Below, piece by piece: positions 1 through 12,439 of a stretch of DNA of 64,000 bases. Below the pieces are notes generated by a model. That model did no database searches, had not been told where the DNA came from, and saw only the letters and a program-made list of their open reading frames with translations. Position 1 is the first letter of the stretch. Each line of letters opens with the position of its first letter. Origin of the DNA: Luidia sarsii (lineage: Eukaryota > Echinodermata > Asteroidea > Paxillosida > Luidiidae); assembly GCA_949987565.1 (NCBI GenBank), contig OX465113.1:1-64000 (forward strand), given 5' to 3'. The translations under genes and the position numbers were made by a program.

Positions 1-3000
1 CCCTTTCCTAACCCCAACCCCTTGTCCTTAACCCCAACCCCTTGTCCTTAACCCCAACCCCTTGTCCTAACCCCAACCCCTGTCCTTAACCCCAACCCCT
101 TGTCCTTAACCCCAACCCCTTGTCCTAACCCCAACCCCTTGTCCTTAACCCCAACCCCTTGTCCTTAACCCCAACCCCTTGTCCTTAACCCCAACCCCTT
201 GTCCTTAACCCCAACCCCTTGTCCTTAACCCCAACCCTTGTCCTTAACCCCAACCCCTTGTCCTTAACCCCAACCCCTTGTCCTTAACCCCAACCCCTTG
301 TCCTTAACCCCAACCCTTGTCCTTAACCCCAACCCCTTGTCCTTAACCCAACCCCTTGTCCTTAACCCCAACCCCTTGTCCTTAACCCCAACCCCTTGTC
401 CTTAACCCCAACCCCTTGTCCTTAACCCCAACCCCTTGTCCTTAACCCCAACCCCTTGTCCTTAACCCCAACCCCTTGTCCTTAACCCCAACCCCTTGTC
501 CTTAACCCCAACCCCTTGTCCTTAACCCCAACCCCTTGTCCTTAACCCCAACCCCTTGTCCTTAACCCCAACCCCTTGTCCTTAACCCCAACCCCTTGTC
601 CTTAACCCCAACCCCTTGTCCTTAACCCCAACCCCTTGTCCTTAACCCCAACCCCTTGTCCTTAACCCCAACCCCTTGTCCTTAACCCCAACCCCTTGTC
701 CTTAACCCCAACCCCTTGTCCTTAACCCCAACCCCTTGTCCTTAACCCCAACCCCTTGTCCTTAACCCCAACCCCTTGTCCTTAACCCCAACCCCTTGTC
801 CTTAACCCCAACCCCTTGTCCTTAACCCCAACCCCTTGTCCTTAACCCCAACCCCTTGTCCTTAACCCCAACCCCTTGTCCTTAACCCCAACCCCTTGTC
901 CTTAACCCCAACCCCTTGTCCTTAACCCCAACCCCTTGTCCTTAACCCCAACCCCTTGTCCTTAACCCCAACCCCTTGTCCTTAACCCCAACCCCTTGTC
1001 CTTAACCCCAACCCCTTGTCCTTAACCCCAACCCCTTGTCCTTAACCCCAACCCCTTGTCCTTAACCCCAACCCTTGTCCTTAACCCCAACCCCTTGTCC
1101 TTAACCCCAACCCCTTGTCCTTAACCCCAACCCCTTGTCCTTAACCCCAACCCCTTGTCCTTAACCCCAACCCCTTGTCCTTAACCCCAACCCCTTGTCC
1201 TTAACCCACCCCTTGTCCTTAACCCCAACCCCTTGTCCTTAACCCCAACCCCTTGTCCTTAACCCCAACCCCTTGTCCTTAACCCCAACCCCTTGTCCTT
1301 AACCCCAACCCCTTGTCCTTAACCCCAACCCCTTGTCCTTAACCCCAACCCCTTGTCCTTAACCCCAACCCCTTGTCCTTAACCCCAACCCCTTGTCCTT
1401 AACCCCAACCCCTTGTCCTTAACCCCAACCCCTTGTCCTTAACCCCAACCCCTTGTCCTTAACCCCAACCCCTTGTCCTTAACCCAACCCTTGTCCTTAA
1501 CCCCAACCCCTTGTCCTTAACCCCAACCCCTTGTCCTTAACCCCAACCCCTTGTCCTTAACCCCAACCCCTTGTCCTTAACCCCAACCCCTTGTCCTTAA
1601 CCCCAACCCCTTGTCCTTAACCCCAACCCCTTGTCCTTAACCCCAACCCCTTGTCCTTAACCCCAACCCCTTGTCCTTAACCCCAACCCCTTGTCCTTAA
1701 CCCCAACCCCTTGTCCTTAACCCCAACCCCTTGTCCTTAACCCCAACCCCTTGTCCTTAACCAACCCCTAACCCACCCTTGTCCTTAACCCCAACCCCTT
1801 GTCCTTAACCCCAACCCCTTGTCCTTAACCCCAACCCCTTGTCCTTAACCCAACCCCTTGTCCTTAACCCCAACCCCTTGTCCTTAACCCCAACCCCTTG
1901 TCCTTAACCCCAACCCCTTGTCCTTAACCCCAACCCCTTGTCCTTAACCCCAACCCCTTGTCCTTAACCCCAACCCCTTGTCCTTAACCCCAACCCCTTG
2001 TCCTTAACCCCAACCCCTTGTCCTTAACCCCAACCCCTTGTCCTTAACCCCAACCCCTTGTCCTTAACCCCAACCCCTTGTCCTTAACCCCAACCCCTTG
2101 TCCTTAACCCCAACCCTTGTCCTTAACCCCAACCCCTTGTCCTTAACCCCAACCCCTTGTCCTTAACCCAACCCCTTGTCCTTAACCCCAACCCCTTGTC
2201 CTTAACCCCAACCCCTTGTCCTTAACCCCAACCCCTTGTCCTTAACCCCAACCCCTTGTCCTTAACCCCAACCCCTTGTCCTTAACCCCAACCCCTTGTC
2301 CTTAACCCCAACCCCTTGTCCTTAACCCCAACCCCTTGTCCTTAACCCCAACCCCTTGTCCTTAACCCCAACCCCTTGTCCTTAACCCCAACCCCTTGTC
2401 CTTAACCCCAACCCCTTGTCCTTAACCCCAACCCCTTGTCCTTAACCCCAACCCCTTGTCCTTAACCCCAACCCCTTGTCCTTAACCCCAACCCCTTGTC
2501 CTTAACCCCAACCCCTTGTCCTTAACCCCAACCCCTTGTCCTTAACCCCAACCCCTTGTCCTTAACCCAACCCCTTGTCCTTAACCCCAACCCCTTGTCC
2601 TTAACCCCAACCCCTTGTCCTTAACCCCAACCCCTTGTCCTTAACCCCAACCCCTTGTCCTTAACCCCAACCCCTTGTCCTTAACCCCAACCCCTTGTCC
2701 TTAACCCCAACCCCTTGTCCTTAACCCCAACCCCTTGTCCTTAACCCCAACCCCTTGTCCTTAACCCCAACCCCTTGTCCTTAACCCCAACCCCTTGTCC
2801 TTAACCCCAACCCCTTGTCCTTAACCCCAACCCCTTGTCCTTAACCCCAACCCCTTGTCCTTAACCCCAACCCCTTGTCCTTAACCCCAACCCCTTGTCC
2901 TTAACCCCAACCCCTTGTCCTTAACCCCAACCCCTTGTCCTTAACCCCAACCCCTTGTCCTTAACCCCAACCCCTTGTCCTTAACCCCAACCCCTTGTCC

Positions 3001-6000
3001 TTAACCCCAACCCCTTGTCCTTAACCCCAACCCCTTGTCCTTAACCCCAACCCCTTGTCCTTAACCCCAACCCCTTGTCCTTAACCCCAACCCCTTGTCC
3101 TTAACCCCAACCCCTTGTCCTTAACCCCAACCCCTTGTCCTTAACCCCAACCCCTTGTCCTTAACCCCAACCCCTTGTCCTTAACCCCAACCCCTTGTCC
3201 TTAACCCCAACCCCTTGTCCTTAACCCCAACCCCTTGTCCTTAACCCCAACCCCTTGTCCTTAACCCCAACCCCTTGTCCTTAACCCCAACCCCTTGTCC
3301 TTAACCCCAACCCCTTGTCCTTAACCCCAACCCCTTGTCCTTAACCCCAACCCCTTGTCCTTAACCCCAACCCCTTGTCCTTAACCCCAACCCCTTGTCC
3401 TTAACCCCAACCCCTTGTCCTTAACCCCAACCCCTTGTCCTTAACCCCAACCCCTTGTCCTTAACCCCAACCCCTTGTCCTTAACCCCAACCCCTTGTCC
3501 TTAACCCCAACCCCTTGTCCTTAACCCCAACCCCTTGTCCTTAACCCCAACCCCTTGTCCTTAACCCCAACCCCTTGTCCTTAACCCCAACCCCTTGTCC
3601 TTAACCCCAACCCCTTGTCCTTAACCCCAACCCCTTGTCCTTAACCCCAACCCCTTGTCCTTAACCCCAACCCCTTGTCCTTAACCCCAACCCCTTGTCC
3701 TTAACCCCAACCCCTTGTCCTTAACCCCAACCCCTTGTCCTTAACCCCAACCCCTTGTCCTTAACCCCAACCCCTTGTCCTTAACCCCAACCCCTTGTCC
3801 TTAACCCCAACCCTTGTCCTTAACCCCAACCCCTTGTCCTTAACCCCAACCCCTTGTCCTTAACCCCAACCCCTTGTCCTTAACCCCAACCCCTTGTCCT
3901 TAACCCCAACCCCTTGTCCTTAACCCCAACCCCTTGTCCTTAACCCCAACCCTTGTCCTTAACCCCAACCCCTTGTCCTTAACCCCAACCCCTTGTCCTT
4001 AACCCCAACCCCTTGTCCTTAACCCCAACCCCTTGTCCTTAACCCCAACCCCTTGTCCTTAACCCCAACCCCTTGTCCTTAACCCCAACCCCTTGTCCTT
4101 AACCCCAACCCCTTGTCCTTAACCCCAACCCCTTGTCCTTAACCCCAACCCCTTGTCCTTAACCCCAACCCCTTGTCCTTAACCCCAACCCCTTGTCCTT
4201 AACCCCAACCCTTGTCCTTAACCCCAACCCCTTGTCCTTAACCCCAACCCCTTGTCCTTAACCCCAACCCCTTGTCCTTAACCCCAACCCCTTGTCCTTA
4301 ACCCCAACCCCTTGTCCTTAACCCCAACCCCTTGTCCTTAACCCCAACCCCTTGTCCTTAACCCCAACCCCTTGTCCTTAACCCCAACCCCTTGTCCTTA
4401 ACCCCAACCCCTTGTCCTTAACCCCAACCCCTTGTCCTTAACCCCAACCCCTTGTCCTTAACCCCAACCCCTTGTCCTTAACCCCAACCCCTTGTCCTTA
4501 ACCCCAACCCCTTGTCCTTAACCCCAACCCCTTGTCCTTAACCCCAACCCCTTGTCCTTAACCCCAACCCCTTGTCCTTAACCCCAACCCCTTGTCCTTA
4601 ACCCCAACCCCTTGTCCTTAACCCCAACCCCTTGTCCTTAACCCCAACCCCTTGTCCTTAACCCCAACCCCTTGTCCTTAACCCCAACCCCTTGTCCTTA
4701 ACCCCAACCCCTTGTCCTTAACCCCAACCCCTTGTCCTTAACCCCAACCCCTTGTCCTTAACCCCAACCCCTTGTCCTTAACCCCAACCCCTTGTCCTTA
4801 ACCCCAACCCCTTGTCCTTAACCCCAACCCCTTGTCCTTAACCCCAACCCCTTGTCCTTAACCCCAACCCCTTGTCCTTAACCCCAACCCCTTGTCCTTA
4901 ACCCCAACCCCTTGTCCTTAACCCCAACCCCTTGTCCTTAACCCCAACCCCTTGTCCTTAACCCCAACCCCTTGTCCTTAACCCCAACCCCTTGTCCTTA
5001 ACCCCAACCCCTTGTCCTTAACCCCAACCCCTTGTCCTTAACCCCAACCCCTTGTCCTTAACCCCAACCCCTTGTCCTTAACCCCAACCCCTTGTCCTTA
5101 ACCCCAACCCCTTGTCCTTAACCCCAACCCCTTGTCCTTAACCCCAACCCCTTGTCCTTAACCCCAACCCCTTGTCCTTAACCCCAACCCCTTGTCCTTA
5201 ACCCCAACCCCTTGTCCTTAACCCCAACCCCTTGTCCTTAACCCCAACCCCTTGTCCTTAACCCCAACCCCTTGTCCTTAACCCCAACCCCTTGTCCTTA
5301 ACCCCAACCCCTTGTCCTTAACCCCAACCCCTTGTCCTTAACCCCAACCCCTTGTCCTTAACCCCAACCCCTTGTCCTTAACCCCAACCCCTTGTCCTTA
5401 ACCCCAACCCCTTGTCCTTAACCCCAACCCCTTGTCCTTAACCCCAACCCCTTGTCCTTAACCCCAACCCCTTGTCCTTAACCCCCAACCCCTTGTCCTT
5501 AACCCCAACCCCTTGTCCTTAACCCCAACCCCTTGTCCTTAACCCCAACCCCTTGTCCTTAACCCCAACCCCTTGTCCTTAACCCCAACCCCTTGTCCTT
5601 AACCCCAACCCCTTGTCCTTAACCCCAACCCCTTGTCCTTAACCCCAACCCCTTGTCCTTAACCCCAACCCCTTGTCCTTAACCCCAACCCCTTGTCCTT
5701 AACCCCAACCCCTTGTCCTTAACCCAACCCCTTGTCCTTAACCCCAACCCCTTGTCCTTAACCCCAACCCCTTGTCCTTAACCCCAACCCCTTGTCCTTA
5801 ACCCCAACCCCTTGTCCTTAACCCCAACCCCTTGTCCTTAACCCCAACCCCTTGTCCTTAACCCCAACCCCTTGTCCTTAACCCCAACCCCTTGTCCTTA
5901 ACCCCAACCCCTTGTCCTTAACCCCAACCCCTTGTCCTTAACCCCAACCCCTTGTCCTTAACCCCAACCCCTTGTCCTTAACCCCAACCCCTTGTCCTTA

Positions 6001-9000
6001 ACCCCAACCCCTTGTCCTTAACCCCAACCCCTTGTCCTTAACCCCAACCCCTTGTCCTTAACCCCAACCCCTTGTCCTTAACCCCAACCCCTTGTCCTTA
6101 ACCCCAACCCCTTGTCCTTAACCCCAACCCCTTGTCCTTAACCCCAACCCCTTGTCCTTAACCCCAACCCCTTGTCCTTAACCCCAACCCCTTGTCCTTA
6201 ACCCCAACCCCTTGTCCTTAACCCCAACCCCTTGTCCTTAACCCCAACCCCTTGTCCTTAACCCCAACCCCTTGTCCTTAACCCCAACCCCTTGTCCTTA
6301 ACCCCAACCCCTTGTCCTTAACCCCAACCCCTTGTCCTTAACCCCAACCCCTTGTCCTTAACCCCAACCCTTGTCCTTAACCCCAACCCCTTGTCCTTAA
6401 CCCCACCCTTAACCCCACCCCTTGTCCTTAACCCAACCCCTTGTCCTTAACCCCAACCCCTTGTCCTTAACCCCAACCCCTTGTCCTTAACCCCAACCCC
6501 TTGTCCTTAACCCCAACCCCTTGTCCTTAACCCCAACCCCTTGTCCTTAACCCCAACCCCTTGTCCTTAACCCCAACCCCTTGTCCTTAACCCCAACCCC
6601 TTGTCCTTAACCCCAACCCCTTGTCCTTAACCCCAACCCCTTGTCCTTAACCCCAACCCCTTGTCCTTAACCCCAACCCCTTGTCCTTAACCCCAACCCC
6701 TTGTCCTTAACCCCAACCCCTTGTCCTTAACCCCAACCCCTTGTCCTTAACCCCAACCCTTGTCCTTAACCCCAACCCCTTGTCCTTAACCCCAACCCCT
6801 TGTCCTTAACCCCAACCCCTTGTCCTTAACCCCAACCCCTTGTCCTTAACCCCAACCCCTTGTCCTTAACCCCAACCCCTTGTCCTTAACCCCAACCCCT
6901 TGTCCTTAACCCCAACCCCTTGTCCTTAACCCCAACCCCTTGTCCTTAACCCCAACCCCTTGTCCTTAACCCCAACCCCTTGTCCTTAACCCCAACCCCT
7001 TGTCCTTAACCCCAACCCCTTGTCCTTAACCCCAACCCCTTGTCCTTAACCCCAACCCCTTGTCCTTAACCCCAACCCCTTGTCCTTAACCCCAACCCCT
7101 TGTCCTTAACCCCAACCCCTTGTCCTTAACCCCAACCCCTTGTCCTTAACCCCAACCCCTTGTCCTTAACCCCAACCCCTTGTCCTTAACCCCAACCCCT
7201 TGTCCTTAACCCCAACCCCTTGTCCTTAACCCCAACCCCTTGTCCTTAACCCCAACCCCTTGTCCTTAACCCCAACCCCTTGTCCTTAACCCCAACCCCT
7301 TGTCCTTAACCCCAACCCCTTGTCCTTAACCCCAACCCCTTGTCCTTAACCCCAACCCCTTGTCCTTAACCCCAACCCCTTGTCCTTAACCCCAACCCCT
7401 TGTCCTTAACCCCAACCCCTTGTCCTTAACCCCAACCCCTTGTCCTTAACCCCAACCCCTTGTCCTTAACCCCAACCCCTTGTCCTTAACCCCAACCCCT
7501 TGTCCTTAACCCCAACCCCTTGTCCTTAACCCCAACCCCTTGTCCTTAACCCCAACCCCTTGTCCTTAACCCCAACCCCTTGTCCTTAACCCCAACCCCT
7601 TGTCCTTAACCCCAACCCCTTGTCCTTAACCCCAACCCCTTGTCCTTAACCCCAACCCCTTGTCCTTAACCCCAACCCCTTGTCCTTAACCCCAACCCCT
7701 TGTCCTTAACCCCAACCCCTTGTCCTTAACCCCAACCCCTTGTCCTTAACCCCAACCCCTTGTCCTTAACCCCAACCCCTTGTCCTTAACCCCAACCCCT
7801 TGTCCTTAACCCCAACCCCTTGTCCTTAACCCCAACCCCTTGTCCTTAACCCCAACCCCTTGTCCTTAACCCCAACCCCTTGTCCTTAACCCCAACCCCT
7901 TGTCCTTAACCCCAACCCCTTGTCCTTAACCCCAACCCCTTGTCCTTAACCCCAACCCCTTGTCCTTAACCCCAACCCCTTGTCCTTAACCCCAACCCCT
8001 TGTCCTTAACCCCAACCCCTTGTCCTTAACCCCAACCCCTTGTCCTTAACCCCAACCCCTTGTCCTTAACCCCAACCCCTTGTCCTTAACCCCAACCCTT
8101 TGTCCTTAACCCCAACCCTTTGTCCTTAACCCCAACCCTTGTCCTTAACCCCAACCCTTTGTCCTTAACCCCAACCCTTGTCCTCCTTAACCCCAACCCC
8201 TTGTCCTTAACCCCAACCCCTTGTCCTTAACCCCAACCCCTTGTCCTTAACCCCAACCCCTTGTCCTTAACCCCAACCCCTTGTCCTTAACCCCAACCCC
8301 TTGTCCTTAACCCCAACCCCTTGTCCTTAACCCCAACCCCTTGTCCTTAACCCCAACCCCTTGTCCTTAACCCCAACCCCTTGTCCTTAACCCCAACCCC
8401 TTGTCCTTAACCCCAACCCCTTGTCCTTAACCCCAACCCCTTGTCCTTAACCCCAACCCCTTGTCCTTAACCCCAACCCCTTGTCCTTAACCCCAACCCC
8501 TTGTCCTTAACCCCAACCCCTTGTCCTTAACCCCAACCCCTTGTCCTTAACCCCAACCCCTTGTCCTTAACCCCAACCCCTTGTCCTTAACCCCAACCCC
8601 TTGTCCTTAACCCCAACCCCTTGTCCTTAACCCCAACCCCTTGTCCTTAACCCCAACCCCTTGTCCTTAACCCCAACCCCTTGTCCTTAACCCCAACCCC
8701 TTGTCCTTAACCCCAACCCCTTGTCCTTAACCCCAACCCCTTGTCCTTAACCCCAACCCCTTGTCCTTAACCCCAACCCCTTGTCCTTAACCCCAACCCC
8801 TTGTCCTTAACCCCAACCCCTTGTCCTTAACCCCAACCCCTTGTCCTTAACCCCAACCCCTTGTCCTTAACCCCAACCCCTTGTCCTTAACCCCAACCCC
8901 TTGTCCTTAACCCCAACCCCTTGTCCTTAACCCCAACCCCTTGTCCTTAACCCCAACCCCTTGTCCTTAACCCCAACCCCTTGTCCTTAACCCCAACCCC

Positions 9001-12000
9001 TTGTCCTTAACCCCAACCCCTTGTCCTTAACCCCAACCCCTTGTCCTTAACCCCAACCCCTTGTCCTTAACCCCAACCCCTTGTCCTTAACCCCAACCCC
9101 TTGTCCTTAACCCCAACCCCTTGTCCTTAACCCCAACCCCTTGTCCTTAACCCCAACCCCTTGTCCTTAACCCCAACCCCTTGTCCTTAACCCCAACCCC
9201 TTGTCCTTAACCCCAACCCCTTGTCCTTAACCCCAACCCCTTGTCCTTAACCCCAACCCCTTGTCCTTAACCCCAACCCCTTGTCCTTAACCCCAACCCC
9301 TTGTCCTTAACCCCAACCCCTTGTCCTTAACCCCAACCCCTTGTCCTTAACCCCAACCCCTTGTCCTTAACCCCAACCCCTTGTCCTTAACCCCAACCCC
9401 TTGTCCTTAACCCCAACCCCTTGTCCTTAACCCCAACCCCTTGTCCTTAACCCCAACCCCTTGTCCTTAACCCCAACCCCTTGTCCTTAACCCCAACCCC
9501 TTGTCCTTAACCCCAACCCCTTGTCCTTAACCCCAACCCCTTGTCCTTAACCCCAACCCCTTGTCCTTAACCCCAACCCCTTGTCCTTAACCCCAACCCC
9601 TTGTCCTTAACCCCAACCCCTTGTCCTTAACCCCAACCCCTTGTCCTTAACCCCAACCCCTTGTCCTTAACCCCAACCCCTTGTCCTTAACCCCAACCCC
9701 TTGTCCTTAACCCCAACCCCTTGTCCTTAACCCCAACCCCTTGTCCTTAACCCCAACCCCTTGTCCTTAACCCCAACCCCTTGTCCTTAACCCCAACCCC
9801 TTGTCCTTAACCCCAACCCCTTGTCCTTAACCCCAACCCCTTGTCCTTAACCCCAACCCCTTGTCCTTAACCCCAACCCCTTGTCCTTAACCCCAACCCC
9901 TTGTCCTTAACCCCAACCCCTTGTCCTTAACCCCAACCCCTTGTCCTTAACCCCAACCCCTTGTCCTTAACCCCAACCCCTTGTCCTTAACCCCAACCCC
10001 TTGTCCTTAACCCCAACCCCTTGTCCTTAACCCCAACCCCTTGTCCTTAACCCCAACCCCTTGTCCTTAACCCCAACCCCTTGTCCTTAACCCCAACCCC
10101 TTGTCCTTAACCCCAACCCCTTGTCCTTAACCCCAACCCCTTGTCCTTAACCCCAACCCCTTGTCCTTAACCCCAACCCCTTGTCCTTAACCCCAACCCC
10201 TTGTCCTTAACCCCAACCCCTTGTCCTTAACCCCAACCCCTTGTCCTTAACCCCAACCCCTTGTCCTTAACCCCAACCCCTTGTCCTTAACCCCAACCCC
10301 TTGTCCTTAACCCCAACCCCTTGTCCTTAACCCCAACCCCTTGTCCTTAACCCCAACCCCTTGTCCTTAACCCCAACCCCTTGTCCTTAACCCCAACCCC
10401 TTGTCCTTAACCCCAACCCCTTGTCCTTAACCCCAACCCCTTGTCCTTAACCCCAACCCCTTGTCCTTAACCCCAACCCCTTGTCCTTAACCCCAACCCC
10501 TTGTCCTTAACCCCAACCCCTTGTCCTTAACCCCAACCCCTTGTCCTTAACCCCAACCCCTTGTCCTTAACCCCAACCCCTTGTCCTTAACCCCAACCCC
10601 TTGTCCTTAACCCCAACCCCTTGTCCTTAACCCCAACCCCTTGTCCTTAACCCCAACCCCTTGTCCTTAACCCCAACCCCTTGTCCTTAACCCCAACCCC
10701 TTGTCCTTAACCCCAACCCCTTGTCCTTAACCCCAACCCCTTGTCCTTAACCCCAACCCCTTGTCCTTAACCCCAACCCCTTGTCCTTAACCCCAACCCC
10801 TTGTCCTTAACCCCAACCCCTTGTCCTTAACCCCAACCCCTTGTCCTTAACCCCAACCCCTTGTCCTTAACCCCAACCCCTTGTCCTTAACCCCAACCCC
10901 TTGTCCTTAACCCCAACCCCTTGTCCTTAACCCCAACCCCTTGTCCTTAACCCCAACCCCTTGTCCTTAACCCCAACCCCTTGTCCTTAACCCCAACCCC
11001 TTGTCCTTAACCCCAACCCCTTGTCCTTAACCCCAACCCCTTGTCCTTAACCCCAACCCCTTGTCCTTAACCCCAACCCCTTGTCCTTAACCCCAACCCC
11101 TTGTCCTTAACCCCAACCCCTTGTCCTTAACCCCAACCCCTTGTCCTTAACCCCAACCCCTTGTCCTTAACCCCAACCCCTTGTCCTTAACCCCAACCCC
11201 TTGTCCTTAACCCCAACCCCTTGTCCTTAACCCCAACCCCTTGTCCTTAACCCCAACCCCTTGTCCTTAACCCCAACCCCTTGTCCTTAACCCCAACCCC
11301 TTGTCCTTAACCCCAACCCCTTGTCCTTAACCCCAACCCCTTGTCCTTAACCCCAACCCCTTGTCCTTAACCCCAACCCCTTGTCCTTAACCCCAACCCC
11401 TTGTCCTTAACCCCAACCCCTTGTCCTTAACCCCAACCCCTTGTCCTTAACCCCAACCCCTTGTCCTTAACCCCAACCCCTTGTCCTTAACCCCAACCCC
11501 TTGTCCTTAACCCCAACCCCTTGTCCTTAACCCCAACCCCTTGTCCTTAACCCCAACCCCTTGTCCTTAACCCCAACCCCTTGTCCTTAACCCCAACCCC
11601 TTGTCCTTAACCCCAACCCCTTGTCCTTAACCCCAACCCCTTGTCCTTAACCCCAACCCCTTGTCCTTAACCCCAACCCCTTGTCCTTAACCCCAACCCC
11701 TTGTCCTTAACCCCAACCCCTTGTCCTTAACCCCAACCCCTTGTCCTTAACCCCAACCCCTTGTCCTTAACCCCAACCCCTTGTCCTTAACCCCAACCCC
11801 TTGTCCTTAACCCCAACCCCTTGTCCTTAACCCCAACCCCTTGTCCTTAACCCCAACCCCTTGTCCTTAACCCCAACCCCTTGTCCTTAACCCCAACCCC
11901 TTGTCCTTAACCCCAACCCCTTGTCCTTAACCCCAACCCCTTGTCCTTAACCCCAACCCCTTGTCCTTAACCCCAACCCCTTGTCCTTAACCCCAACCCC

Positions 12001-12439
12001 TTGTCCTTAACCCCAACCCCTTGTCCTTAACCCCAACCCCTTGTCCTTAACCCCAACCCCTTGTCCTTAACCCCAACCCCTTGTCCTTAACCCCAACCCC
12101 TTGTCCTTAACCCCAACCCCTTGTCCTTAACCCCAACCCCTTGTCCTTAACCCCAACCCCTTGTCCTTAACCCCAACCCCTTGTCCTTAACCCCAACCCC
12201 TTGTCCTTAACCCCAACCCCTTGTCCTTAACCCCAACCCCTTGTCCTTAACCCCAACCCCTTGTCCTTAACCCCAACCCCTTGTCCTTAACCCCAACCCC
12301 TTGTCCTTAACCCCAACCCCTTGTCCTTAACCCCAACCCCTTGTCCTTAACCCCAACCCCTTGTCCTTAACCCCAACCCCTTGTCCTTAACCCCAACCCC
12401 TTGTCCTTAACCCCAACCCCTTGTCCTTAACCCCAACCC
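1..12439. repeat. Telomere-like 20-bp satellite, outer zone
   Basis: About 620 head-to-tail units. The C-strand unit is TTGTCCTTAACCCCAACCCC (G strand GGGGTTGGGGTTAAGGACAA). The C-rich strand reads 5' to 3' from base 1, the orientation expected at the left end of a chromosome. Each unit carries two G4 runs on the G strand, so it has high G-quadruplex potential. Short units of 18-19 bp and irregular units (for example about 1,757-1,785, 5,481, 6,395-6,440 and 8,170) are concentrated in the first 8.2 kb; the rest is almost perfectly uniform. No gene is present. Whether this is the actual telomere or a subterminal satellite with canonical TTAGGG beyond base 1 cannot be decided here. Confidence 0.95.
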
